Positions 16,020 to 23,992 of a stretch of 64,000 bases of DNA are shown here, piece by piece. How positions within the stretch are numbered: position 1 is the stretch's first letter; each line of letters begins with the position of its first letter. The position numbers and the translations under genes were made by a program. The notes beneath the pieces were generated by a model. The model saw only the letters and a program-made list of their open reading frames with translations. It did no database searches and was not told the origin of the DNA. The stretch is from Spirochaetae bacterium HGW-Spirochaetae-3 (GTDB lineage Bacteria > Spirochaetota > Spirochaetia > Treponematales > UBA12059). The DNA lies in the NCBI GenBank assembly GCA_002839315.1, contig PGXV01000006.1, forward strand, positions 413,118 to 477,117, given 5' to 3'.

Positions 16020-17132
16020 ATGGAAAAAAATAGTCCTGATCGATACAAAATCAGAATAGGACGATTCCTCGATAGGCGAGTCGAGCTGGAGTTCCGCGCG
16101 TACGAGCTTGATACGAGCATGAAGAGCCTCGGTATCGTGCTACCGCTATTCGGATTGGGTTTCCTGGCTTTTTCTATCCCTGATTACCTGGTCTTCGGTT
16201 GGGGCCTCGCTGCGGCGCCGCTGTTTTTCGCTCGCGTCGTATTCTTCCTGTTAGCCGTAGCGGCCCCGGGATTGATGCGTTCCATGCATACCGTAGCCAA
16301 GCGGGAAACCGTTCTTGGCTTAGTCACGACGGCGGCCATCGCGGCCTTCGCTTGGGCGGTGCTATCATATCGCGATCAGGACATCTATCTGCAGGCGATG
16401 AGCGTATTGCTCATGATAAGCGCGCAGTACCTGATACCGAACAGGCTGTCGTTTTCAATCGGAATGTCGCTGATTCTCGTGGCGGTAGGCCTCTTCGGCT
16501 TCGGATCGCGGTCGGAGCCGATTCCCGCCGCCTCGGAAAGCGCTATGACGGTCGATTTCGTTCTGATGGCGCTGATATCGTCGCTTATATCGCTTCGGAC
16601 CTGCCGATCCAGGCGCCGCGAGTACGCGAAGGCGATCGAGCTAGAGCATATCTCCAAGACGGACCAATTGACGGGGCTCGGGAACAGGCGGTTTCTGGAG
16701 GAACGGTACAGAGACGCGCAAGCCAGGATGTCGCGCTACGGCGAATCCTACGCGCTGATCCTGATGGATCTCGATCATTTCAAGAGCCTGAACGACGAAT
16801 TCGGGCACGAGGCAGGTGACAACGCGCTCAGGGAGACGGCGCGTCGCTTTAACGCCGCGCTACGTACCGAGGATTCGCTATCCCGATGGGGCGGCGAGGA
16901 GTTCATAGCGCTTATTTCCTTCGCGACGGCGGACGCTGCGCTGGAATCGGCGAAACGGCTCCGGTCGTCCTTGGTCACGATGCCGATGCAACTCGTCGGG
17001 GCGGTCCGCGCCAGCTTCGGCGTTACGCTGCTGCGGCTCGGTGAATCGCTCGAAGATACCGTCGCGCGCGCCGATATAGCCCTGTATCGCGCCAAGGATT
17101 CCGGTCGCGACAAGGCCATGCTCGAGCTATAG
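16020..17132 (+). CDS. Membrane diguanylate cyclase (GGDEF)
   Basis: 370 residues. About six N-terminal membrane helices (residues 40-195) make a sensor without recognised ligand domain. A basic linker leads into a complete GGDEF domain from DQLTGLGNRRFLEE (about 215). The metal-binding LMDLDHFKSLNDEFGHEAGD and the active GGEEF (about 290) are intact. An RxxD inhibitory site upstream of GGEEF is not obvious: the residues before it read RTEDSLSRW. Predicted to make c-di-GMP. The gene is isolated, with 239 bp of non-coding sequence before it in which I see no clear promoter. Confidence 0.9.
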   Translation: MEKNSPDRYKIRIGRFLDRRVELEFRAYELDTSMKSLGIVLPLFGLGFLAFSIPDYLVFGWGLAAAPLFFARVVFFLLAVAAPGLMRSMHTVAKRETVLGLVTTAAIAAFAWAVLSYRDQDIYLQAMSVLLMISAQYLIPNRLSFSIGMSLILVAVGLFGFGSRSEPIPAASESAMTVDFVLMALISSLISLRTCRSRRREYAKAIELEHISKTDQLTGLGNRRFLEERYRDAQARMSRYGESYALILMDLDHFKSLNDEFGHEAGDNALRETARRFNAALRTEDSLSRWGGEEFIALISFATADAALESAKRLRSSLVTMPMQLVGAVRASFGVTLLRLGESLEDTVARADIALYRAKDSGRDKAMLEL

Positions 17133-17148
17133 ACGGCAGGGCTTCCGA

Positions 17149-18264
17149 TTACGAACGCCGTTCCAGACTATAGGCTACGAGCTCCCTGAACGCCGCGGCC
17201 GCCTCCTCCGTCGCCGATTGGAGCACCGTTCCGGCCCGCGATACGGCTTCCTCGGCGTAACGATCCATCGTCGCGGCGATCTCGGCGCGTATCCCCTCTC
17301 GTTCCAGGGCCTCGCGGACGAACGCCGACTCGGCTTCACCCGAGCCGCGGTTGCCGAAAACCGCCTCGAGCCTCGAACGTAGCTCGCCGCCCGCCCTCTG
17401 GAATAGCCGTAGCCGGAAGAGCGTCTTCTTGTTCTCCCGTATATCCGCGCCGACGGGCTTTCCTAGCTCGGCTTCGTCGGCGAACAAGCCCAGTTCGTCG
17501 TCCTTTAGCTGGAAGAGCACGCCCAGGCTCTCACCCGCTTCCTCGAGGGCGGATCGCGTCCCGTCGTCGGCCTCGGCTATCGCGGCGCCGAGCGCCAAAG
17601 GCAGGCTGAAGGTATAGCGGCCCGTCTTGTAGCTGTACAGCCGCAGGATAGAATCGTCGTCGGGCTCGCAGGAACCGTCGCGGAACGGATTGGATGAACC
17701 CCGCTTTATAGCGCCGTTCGCAACGTCCTGCATCTGGGCGACGCCGACCAGCGCGAGCTCCTTGGCGGATAGCGCCATCACGCGCCTTGCCGCGCCGTCG
17801 GATACCGGCAGCTCCGATAGAGCCCTGAACGCCGCGAAATACGCGATATCGCCGGCGCATACGCCGAGCGATTCGCCGTTATGCGCGGGATCGTCATAAC
17901 GCCCGTTCGCCAGGTCGGTCTCGTAGGCGGCGTGGACGGTAGTGGCGCCGCGCCTCACGCGGTCGCGGTCCATGATGTCGTCGTGGACGAGGAGGCCGGC
18001 CTGGAACAGCTCCATCGCGGCGCCGGCCTCCGTCAACGCCCGCTCGTCGTCGCCCGCCGGGACGCGCCCCGAGGCGAGCTCGTAGCCGAGGCGTACGAGG
18101 CAGCCGCGCAGCATCTTGCCGCGGGAGCAGAAATCGTCCAGCCGGGCCGCGAGCCCGGCGCCGAAGTCCGCGGACACGGCGTCGAATTGATCGCCGTACC
18201 TGGCCAATATTTCCTTCAGCGCGGCGCGTATGCCGGGCTTTGAGTCGAAGATATAATCGAGCAC
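17149..18264 (-). CDS. Trans-isoprenyl diphosphate (polyprenyl) synthase
   Basis: About 371 residues. The first Asp-rich motif VHDDIMDRD lies near residue 93 and the second LKDDELG near 253, followed by KPVGADIRENKKT, the usual lysine patch. GKMLRGCLVRLGYE matches the substrate-binding Lys/Arg region. The enzyme chains IPP onto an allylic diphosphate; product length cannot be read reliably. A GTG at 18273 directly abuts the GAGAGG site, whereas the GTG at 18264 has an 8-nt spacing and is preferred. No other isoprenoid gene is adjacent. Confidence 0.9.
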   Translation of the reverse strand: MLDYIFDSKPGIRAALKEILARYGDQFDAVSADFGAGLAARLDDFCSRGKMLRGCLVRLGYELASGRVPAGDDERALTEAGAAMELFQAGLLVHDDIMDRDRVRRGATTVHAAYETDLANGRYDDPAHNGESLGVCAGDIAYFAAFRALSELPVSDGAARRVMALSAKELALVGVAQMQDVANGAIKRGSSNPFRDGSCEPDDDSILRLYSYKTGRYTFSLPLALGAAIAEADDGTRSALEEAGESLGVLFQLKDDELGLFADEAELGKPVGADIRENKKTLFRLRLFQRAGGELRSRLEAVFGNRGSGEAESAFVREALEREGIRAEIAATMDRYAEEAVSRAGTVLQSATEEAAAAFRELVAYSLERRS

Positions 18265-18345
18265 GTCGTTCACCTCTCAACGGACCGTATGATCGCATGA
18301 CGGGCGCCGGGTTGTCCAACGCCGAGATCAGTAGACCCGCGGCGG

Positions 18346-18768
18346 CTACGCCCTTCCGGCTATGAAGCGGGCCACGGCGTCCTTGATATCGTCGCGGACG
18401 GCCCGGACGCCGGCCATGATATCGTCGTCGTCGCCCGAGAATCCCGAAGGATCGGGGAACGGCCAATGGAGTCTCTCGGAGACGCCGGGCAGGGTAGGGC
18501 AACGCCCGGCCGCTTCCCCGTCGCAGACGGTTACGACGACGTCGTAGCTCCCGCCCGACCTGGCGATATCGAATACGCCGCGCGTCGGCTTGCCCGCGAT
18601 ATCGATACCGTCTTCCGCCAACGCGCGGACGACGTAGGGGTTGAGCCTGCCTGGCTCCAGCCCCGCGCTCTCCGCCCTGTAGGCGCTTCCCCCGAGCTCG
18701 GTCAGGTACGCCTCTGCTATCTGGCTACGGGCCGAATTGTGTACGCACAGGAACAGGACCTTGGTCAT
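18346..18768 (-). CDS. arsC: Arsenate reductase, low-molecular-weight phosphatase fold
   Basis: 140 residues. The N terminus VLFLCVHNSARSQIAEA is the CxxxxxR(S) catalytic loop of thioredoxin-coupled ArsC. Two further cysteines are visible: VVTVCDGEAAGRCPTLPG carries a Cys pair positioned like the redox relay of this class. Reduces As(V) to As(III) in the cytoplasm. It lies 27 bp downstream of acr3 on the same strand, forming an arsenic detoxification unit with the divergent arsR. Confidence 0.93.
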   Translation of the reverse strand: MTKVLFLCVHNSARSQIAEAYLTELGGSAYRAESAGLEPGRLNPYVVRALAEDGIDIAGKPTRGVFDIARSGGSYDVVVTVCDGEAAGRCPTLPGVSERLHWPFPDPSGFSGDDDDIMAGVRAVRDDIKDAVARFIAGRA

Positions 18769-18795
18769 AGGGACCTCCGAGTCGCGACGGGAAGG

Positions 18796-19890
18796 CTATT
18801 TAACGAATCGCTTTATATTGGACGCGTTGAGGGAGCTCATCGGTACAGGAAAGTACCGTCTCGTCTCGCGGGCTATCCTGACGAGCGTCAGCATGACGGG
18901 TACCTCGACGAGGACGCCGACGACGGTGGCGAGCGCGGCCCCGCTCGAGACTCCGTATACGCTTACGGCCACCGCTACCGCCAGCTCGAAGAAATTGGAG
19001 GCGCCTATCATGCCCGCGGGCGCGGCTACCTCGTACGGCACCTTCCACGCCTTCGCCCAGCCGTAGCCGATGAAGAATATGAGGAAGGTCTGTAGAACGA
19101 GCGGTACCGCGATAAGGGCTATCGATAACGGGTTCGCGAGTATGGTGTCGCCCTGGAACGAGAAGATGAGCACCAGCGTCAACAGCAACCCTATCTCCGT
19201 GATGCCGTCGAAGCGCTTGCAGAAGACGCCTTCGAACCAGTCCTTCCCGCGTTTCTGCACGAGATAGCTACGAACGATGTACGCGGCGGTCAAAGGCAAG
19301 GCCACGAACAGGAATACCGATGTCAAAAGGGTGTTCATCGGCACGCGGGCGTCGGTGGCGCCGAGGAGGAACGCGACGATAGGCGTGAACGCGAAGAGGA
19401 TGACGATGTCGTTGACGGCTACCTGGACGACGGTGTAGGCCGGGTCGCCGTCCGACAGGTAGCTCCAGACGAAGACCATGGCCGTGCACGGCGCCGCGCC
19501 TAGCAGCACGGCTCCCGCCAGGTATTCGGTCGACAGCGAGTCGGGTATGAGCGCCTTGAAGACGACCTTGAGGAAGAACCACGCTATGGCGTACATCGTG
19601 AACGGTTTTATGAGCCAATTGACGGTGAGCGTCACGATAAGGCCCTTCGGGCGCTTCCCGGCGTCGACGAGGCTCTTTAGATCGACCTTGAGCATCATCG
19701 GGAAGATCATCAGCCAGATGAGCGCCGCGATCGGGATGGATATGCGCGCGTATTCCAGCCTGCCGAGGAACGACGGGACCGCCGGCGCGAATCGCCCGAC
19801 GAGGACGCCAGCGACGATGCATAGCGCTACCCAGGCCGACAGGTACCGTGCGAAGAATCCGATACGTTTTTTCCCGATGTCGTCGTTCAT
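18796..19890 (-). CDS. acr3: Arsenite efflux permease Acr3
   Basis: 364 residues with ten membrane helices. Family marks include WVALCIVAGVLVGRFAP at the start, AGAVLLGAAPCTAMVFVWSYLS with the conserved Cys, and AAPAGMIGASNFFELAVAVAVS in helix 9. Acr3 extrudes As(III)/Sb(III) across the inner membrane using the proton gradient. Transcribed with arsC and divergent from arsR; 111 bp separate the two starts. Confidence 0.95.
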   Translation of the reverse strand: MNDDIGKKRIGFFARYLSAWVALCIVAGVLVGRFAPAVPSFLGRLEYARISIPIAALIWLMIFPMMLKVDLKSLVDAGKRPKGLIVTLTVNWLIKPFTMYAIAWFFLKVVFKALIPDSLSTEYLAGAVLLGAAPCTAMVFVWSYLSDGDPAYTVVQVAVNDIVILFAFTPIVAFLLGATDARVPMNTLLTSVFLFVALPLTAAYIVRSYLVQKRGKDWFEGVFCKRFDGITEIGLLLTLVLIFSFQGDTILANPLSIALIAVPLVLQTFLIFFIGYGWAKAWKVPYEVAAPAGMIGASNFFELAVAVAVSVYGVSSGAALATVVGVLVEVPVMLTLVRIARETRRYFPVPMSSLNASNIKRFVK

Positions 19891-20001
19891 GCATGTCGCT
19901 CCTTGAATCGTCTCAAAGTCTAGCCAAGCCTTCGTGACGGGTCAAGCTAAACCGGCCGCCCGATCCTTGACCGCGGGCGCGCCCGTCGGCACACTGGACC
20001 G

Positions 20002-20361
20002 ATGAATGAAACAGAACGACTTCGCGCCGTGGCGCGGGCCCGCGTATTCAAGGCCATGTCGCATCCCAGCAGGATGCATATCGTCAGCCTGCTGGAATCG
20101 GGCCCTCGCAATGTCGGGGAGCTGACCGACGCGATAGGCTGCGATATTACGACGGTATCGAAGCATCTATCCATCATGCGATCCGCCGGCATCGTGATAG
20201 ACGAGACCCGCGGCCGTAGCGTCTACTATTCGCTGTATTGTTCTTGCATCCCGCGTTTCATCCGCTGCGTCGACGAGATCGTGAGCGTCAAGGCGGTAAG
20301 GGCTCCGGCGCGATTCGTCCACGCCGACGCGGATACCGGCAGAAGAGCAATCAGGATATGA
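20002..20361 (+). CDS. ArsR-family metalloregulator
   Basis: 119 residues. Winged-helix core with FKAMSHPSRMHIVSLLESGP, then VGELTDAIGCDITTVSKHLSIM as recognition helix and a wing at ETRGRSVYYSL. Cysteines: one in the recognition helix (GCD) and a YCSCIPRFIRC cluster after the wing, which could form a three-thiol As(III)/Sb(III) site unlike the classic ELCVCDL site. Divergent from acr3-arsC and overlapping crcB by 4 nt. Likely represses both directions; I could not identify a convincing operator in 19891-20001. Confidence 0.88.
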   Translation: MNETERLRAVARARVFKAMSHPSRMHIVSLLESGPRNVGELTDAIGCDITTVSKHLSIMRSAGIVIDETRGRSVYYSLYCSCIPRFIRCVDEIVSVKAVRAPARFVHADADTGRRAIRI

Positions 20362-20741
20362 ACCTTGTCCTCATAATGGTCGGAGGAGGCCTCGGCGCGT
20401 TGTGCCGCTATGCCGTATCGACCCTGTCGCTGCGGTGGCTCGGCTCGGGGTTCTCGTGGGGGACGGCTATCGCTAACCTCGTCGGTTGCTTCCTGATAGG
20501 CGCTGCGGCGGGCATGATGGAGCGATCGATGCTGCCCCGTACCCTGTGGCTGCTGCTCGTTACCGGTTTCCTCGGCGGGTTCACGACGTTCTCGACGTTC
20601 TCGCTGGAGAGCGTCGTCATGTTCCGCGAGGGCGAGGCCGTGAGAGCCGTCCTCAACGTCGCCCTCAACGGGGCCGGCGGGCTACTCGCATGCGTCGGCG
20701 GCATGGCGCTTGCGCTCCGGCTATTGCGCGCGGGCGCCTAG
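20358..20741 (+). CDS. crcB: Fluoride ion channel CrcB/Fluc
   Basis: 127 residues, four helices. Family marks are GGGLGALCRYAVS at the start, the central NLVGCFLIGAAAGM and GFLGGFTTFSTFSLE with the Phe-box and TTFSTF motif. It forms a dual-topology dimer exporting fluoride. The ATG at 20358 overlaps the arsR stop (ATGA), so it is co-translated with an ArsR-type regulator, not under a fluoride riboswitch. Its stop overlaps that of the convergent dioxygenase gene by 4 bp. Confidence 0.93.
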   Translation: MNLVLIMVGGGLGALCRYAVSTLSLRWLGSGFSWGTAIANLVGCFLIGAAAGMMERSMLPRTLWLLLVTGFLGGFTTFSTFSLESVVMFREGEAVRAVLNVALNGAGGLLACVGGMALALRLLRAGA

Positions 20742-21571
20742 CCGAACGCGTACGACGTCATCGATAGCGATCCGCCGACGGCCGCCTCATTGAAGACGAG
20801 CGCGTCGTCGCCTGGCCGCCTGGCGCCGATAGCGTACAGGAGCGGCAAGTAATGGTCGGGCGTCGGCACGGCCAGCCTCGCCGACGCGGACAGGCGCTCC
20901 CGATCTACGAGCCCCGCGTCGTCGCCAACGAGCACTGCCGACTTTACCGCGGCGTCGAACTCCAACGCCCACTCGTATCCAGCGCCCGGCCCACCCGGCG
21001 CGTCGAAATCGACGAGCCCGAGATTGTGCACGACGTTGCCGGAACCGATTAACAGTACGCCCCTGTCGCGGAGCGCGCCGAGTTCCCGGCCAAGCTCGAG
21101 ATGCCGTTCGGGGCCGGCATCCCAATCGAGGCTCATCTGGACCACCGGGACGTCGGCTTCAGGGAACATACGCCGTAGTACCGTCCACGCGCCGTGGTCC
21201 AGGCCCCAGTCGTGGTCCAGGGCGCCCGCGCCGAGGAGACCGACCGTCTCGGCGGCCAGGATCGCCAAAGCGGGATCGCCAGGCGCCGGGTACTCTGCGT
21301 CGGACAGCTCGCGCGGGAAACCCGAGAAATCGTGTATCGTCCGCGGCGAGTCCATGGCCGTCACCTTGGTCCCATGGGTTATCCAATGCGCCGAGACGCA
21401 CAGGACGCCCCGCGGGCGCGGTAGCGCCGGTCCGAGGGTTTCCCACGCGGCGGAGAAATCGTTCTGTACGATGCCGTTCATAGGGGAACCATGACCGACG
21501 AATAGAACCGGCATGACGTCTCCTGTCCTCGGTAGCGCCGCCCATTCGCGCAGTATCGAATACGTGGCCAT
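20738..21571 (-). CDS. ygiD: DODA-type extradiol ring-cleavage dioxygenase (YgiD-like)
   Basis: 277 residues. Zn/Fe ligand motifs are present: FVGHGSPMN, CVSAHWIT, DHDWGLDHGAW and GSGNVVHNLG. These define the LigB/DODA superfamily; YgiD in E. coli opens L-DOPA at the 4,5 position. Natural substrate here unknown. An NAD(P)H/FMN reductase follows upstream on the same strand, 14 bp apart, so the pair may form an operon. Confidence 0.9.
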   Translation of the reverse strand: MATYSILREWAALPRTGDVMPVLFVGHGSPMNGIVQNDFSAAWETLGPALPRPRGVLCVSAHWITHGTKVTAMDSPRTIHDFSGFPRELSDAEYPAPGDPALAILAAETVGLLGAGALDHDWGLDHGAWTVLRRMFPEADVPVVQMSLDWDAGPERHLELGRELGALRDRGVLLIGSGNVVHNLGLVDFDAPGGPGAGYEWALEFDAAVKSAVLVGDDAGLVDRERLSASARLAVPTPDHYLPLLYAIGARRPGDDALVFNEAAVGGSLSMTSYAFG

Positions 21572-21585
21572 GGCTATCCTCCCTG

Positions 21586-22182
21586 CTACGCCTTCTTGGT
21601 CAGAGATTCCCTCGGGGCCTTCATCGCGTCCGTCCAGAACGACAGTTGCGCCAGCATAGCCTGCGCCGCCTGCTTCTGGTCGGCGCTAGGAACGAAGGCT
21701 CCCGTCGCGTCGAGCTGGTTCCAATAGTTCGGTACGAGCACCGATTCGCGGATGTCGTATATCTTCATCTCCCCGCATACCTCGCGCAGCTGCTCTACGG
21801 CTCGCGCGCCTCCTGCCGCCCCGCCATAGCTGGCGAAGGCCGTCGGCTTGTAGTTCCATTCGTAGAAGAGGTAGTCGACGGCGTTCTTGAGCGCGGCGCT
21901 CATACCGTGGTTATACTCGGGAACGAGGAATAGGAACCCGTCCGCCTCGTCTACTATCCTCGACCAGCGCTTGGTATGCTCCTGGGTGTAGTTCCTCGTG
22001 CTCGCCGGCGCCGACTCGTCGAGTAGCGGCAATCCGAGGTCGACCAGGTCTACCAGCTCGAAGCGGGGCGCGCCCTGATTGGCCGCGGTGAACGCCTCAA
22101 CCTCGCTCTTTATCCACGATGCGAAGGCAGGACCGAATCGCTGGGGACGGGTGGAACCTATCACTATCTTTATGACGCTCAT
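21586..22182 (-). CDS. NAD(P)H-dependent FMN reductase
   Basis: 198 residues, flavodoxin-like fold. The N terminus VIKIVIGSTRPQRFGP binds the FMN phosphate, and LVPEYNHGMSAALKNAVDYL is the second flavin/dimer motif of the SsuE/ArsH/azoreductase-like family. Typically reduces FMN, quinones or azo dyes. First gene of a likely two-gene unit with the dioxygenase. A palindrome in the promoter (22224-22239) suggests control by a small repressor. Confidence 0.92.
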   Translation of the reverse strand: MSVIKIVIGSTRPQRFGPAFASWIKSEVEAFTAANQGAPRFELVDLVDLGLPLLDESAPASTRNYTQEHTKRWSRIVDEADGFLFLVPEYNHGMSAALKNAVDYLFYEWNYKPTAFASYGGAAGGARAVEQLREVCGEMKIYDIRESVLVPNYWNQLDATGAFVPSADQKQAAQAMLAQLSFWTDAMKAPRESLTKKA

Positions 22183-22222
22183 AATGACTCCTTCGTGCCC
22201 GCTATTCGCGGGAACAATATAA

Positions 22223-22251
22223 TATATGAAAAATCATATGCATGAAGGCAA
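22223..22251 (-). promoter_or_regulatory. FMN reductase promoter with embedded palindrome
   Basis: On the minus strand, TTGCCT (22251-22246) and CATATA (22228-22223) are 17 bp apart. The perfect repeat ATATGA-AAAA-TCATAT (22224-22239) covers the spacer and -10, as expected for a repressor site. A CCCGC/GCGGG hairpin (22198-22212) lies in the leader. Confidence 0.45.
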
Positions 22252-22355
22252 GTATTATGAGTGAATTAATAATCTTTACGAGATGCTCGACAGAGGAATA
22301 CGGCGCCGTGCAGCGGCATCGCCCCGCGTCTTCTCCTCGGGCAGGCGCTCGGCGC

Positions 22356-23756
22356 CTATGCGGGTCCGACGTCCGTCAGGCGCTCTACCCTCGCGCGTAG
22401 CGATGCGCTACGTTCGAGGCCCCAGACTATCGTATCCGCGACGACGCCAGGGTCCTCTCCCGAGAGGGTCGCCATATCGACGACGACCTTGCCCTCGCGC
22501 GCGATGGCTATGAGCGGCACCGGCGCCTTGCGAAGCGCGGCCTGTAGCGCGTTCGCCGTGGACGGCGGCGTTATCGAGAGGCCTATCGATTCGAACGCCT
22601 CGTCCGTTCCCGAGCCTCCCCCCGACGCGGCCATCGTATCGATGACGACCGCGCAACCCTTGGGTAGCTTGGCCTTGATCTTGCGCGCCAGCTTCTTGAG
22701 CTCGTCGGCCGGCATCGCCATCGCGGACGCAGCGATCCCCGGTTCTCCGTTCAGGCGCTGGGCGAGGACGCGCTCGAGGAGCGATAGCACCGTCTTGCCC
22801 GGTCGGAAGGCTCGGTAGAGCGGGTTGCGCGCCATCCGCCGTATCAAGTCTGCCCGACCGGCGACGACGCCCGCCTGCGGCCCCCCCAGGAACTTGTCCG
22901 CGGAGAAGCAGACGAGGGCGCATCCCGCTTCCATGAAGGAGCGTACCGACGGCTCGCCGGGAATGCTCTCCGTCGTGCAACCGGAGCCTTGGTCCACGAT
23001 CACGGGGACGGACTCGGGCATCGCCGCGACCACGCGGGCCGGCGACGGCTTGGAGCAGATGCCGCGAAGCGCGAAGTCGCCGGTATGCACGATGAGCGCG
23101 CAGGCCGTCTCCGAGCCCGCGGCTCTGCTATAGTCGGCCTCGTCGACGATGTTCGCGGTGCCGACCTCGACGGCGCGGGCTCCGGCCAGTTCCAGCACGT
23201 CGGGAACGCGGAAGCCGCCGCCTATCTGCACCTGATCGCCGCGCGCTACTATTACTTCCCTGTCCTTGGCGATAGTCGACAACGCGAGCAGGACGCCCGC
23301 CGCGTTGTTGTTGACGATGAGCGCCGCATCCGCGCCGGCTAACGCGGCGGCCATCTCCCCGCACAGCGATCCGCGTATCCCCCGCGCGCCTGCCTCCAGG
23401 TCGAACCCTACCGGCGTATAGCCAACGTTGGCATCGCGCGCCGCGTCCCAGGCGTCCGCGGGAAGCGGCGCGCGACCGAGGCTCGTATTGAGCACGGCGC
23501 CGGTACCGTTGAGGACCTTGCGCTGCCGCTTCCTATCCAGCGCCTCGAGGGCGGCGATCGCGGCGGCCCTGCATACCGTCGGGTCGTCGGCGTACGCCTC
23601 GTCGCAGAGGGAGCGCTCGCGCTCGGTCGCCAAGGCCGTCGTCACGGCTCTCGTCGCCAGCTCGCGGGAGACGAGAGGGAAAAAAGCCTGTATCTCCGAG
23701 TCGGCCAGTAGCCGCTCCGCCAGGGGAATACCCGATAGCCGTTCGTTTATATCCAT
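22356..23756 (-). CDS. selA: L-seryl-tRNA(Sec) selenium transferase
   Basis: 466 residues from the ATG at 23756; the frame continues upstream only into the tRNA-Sec gene. The N-terminal domain (SGIPLAERLLADSEI) and core GTGAVLNTSLGRAPL are typical. The PLP site CFSADKFLGGPQAG sits near residue 290. It converts Ser-tRNA(Sec) to Sec-tRNA(Sec) with selenophosphate. The start codon lies one nucleotide after the tRNA-Sec discriminator base, with no ribosome site of its own apart from tRNA sequence. selB and selD are not in the window, nor do I see an obvious selenoprotein. Confidence 0.95.
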   Translation of the reverse strand: MDINERLSGIPLAERLLADSEIQAFFPLVSRELATRAVTTALATERERSLCDEAYADDPTVCRAAAIAALEALDRKRQRKVLNGTGAVLNTSLGRAPLPADAWDAARDANVGYTPVGFDLEAGARGIRGSLCGEMAAALAGADAALIVNNNAAGVLLALSTIAKDREVIVARGDQVQIGGGFRVPDVLELAGARAVEVGTANIVDEADYSRAAGSETACALIVHTGDFALRGICSKPSPARVVAAMPESVPVIVDQGSGCTTESIPGEPSVRSFMEAGCALVCFSADKFLGGPQAGVVAGRADLIRRMARNPLYRAFRPGKTVLSLLERVLAQRLNGEPGIAASAMAMPADELKKLARKIKAKLPKGCAVVIDTMAASGGGSGTDEAFESIGLSITPPSTANALQAALRKAPVPLIAIAREGKVVVDMATLSGEDPGVVADTIVWGLERSASLRARVERLTDVGPA

Positions 23757-23757
23757 A

Positions 23758-23846
23758 CGGAAGAGGAGGGTATCGAACCCACCGCCGCGCTTAGCGCGAC
23801 CAACGGTTTTGAAGACCGCGGGAGCCACCAGGCCCCATCAGCTTCC
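23758..23846 (-). tRNA. selC: tRNA-Sec (anticodon TCA)
   Basis: 89 nt starting GGAAG with G73 and no encoded CCA. It has a 6-bp D stem (GGGGCC/GGCTCC), anticodon loop CTTCAAA, and a long variable arm built on CGCGC-TAA-GCGCG, all typical of tRNA-Sec. Oddities: positions 6-7 (CT) do not pair with the opposing TC, the T stem (GTGGG/CCCTC) has a T-T mismatch, and there are 12 rather than 13 bases on the 3' strand of the acceptor/T-stem stack. Position next to selA and the good promoter support a real gene. Confidence 0.85.
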
Positions 23847-23858
23847 ATGTCGATTTTT

Positions 23859-23887
23859 ATACTACGGGACGGGTACCCCGCTGTCAA
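23859..23887 (-). promoter_or_regulatory. Promoter of tRNA-Sec/selA
   Basis: TTGACA (23887-23882) and TAGTAT (23864-23859) are separated by exactly 17 bp on the minus strand. Start of transcription would fall a few bases before the tRNA 5' end at 23846. Confidence 0.75.
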
Positions 23888-23992
23888 CGGAAGGCCGGCG
23901 ACGGCCCCGACGGGCGCCGGCTCCTGGATTCCCGCGTTCCCCGCGAAAGAATAGTTGCCGAACAGGGCACCTGAGCCCCATAATCCGAGGCT

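Noticed and set aside
20341..20400. Fluoride riboswitch before crcB
   Set aside because: The start overlaps the arsR stop, leaving no room for the aptamer, and no pseudoknot pattern was seen.
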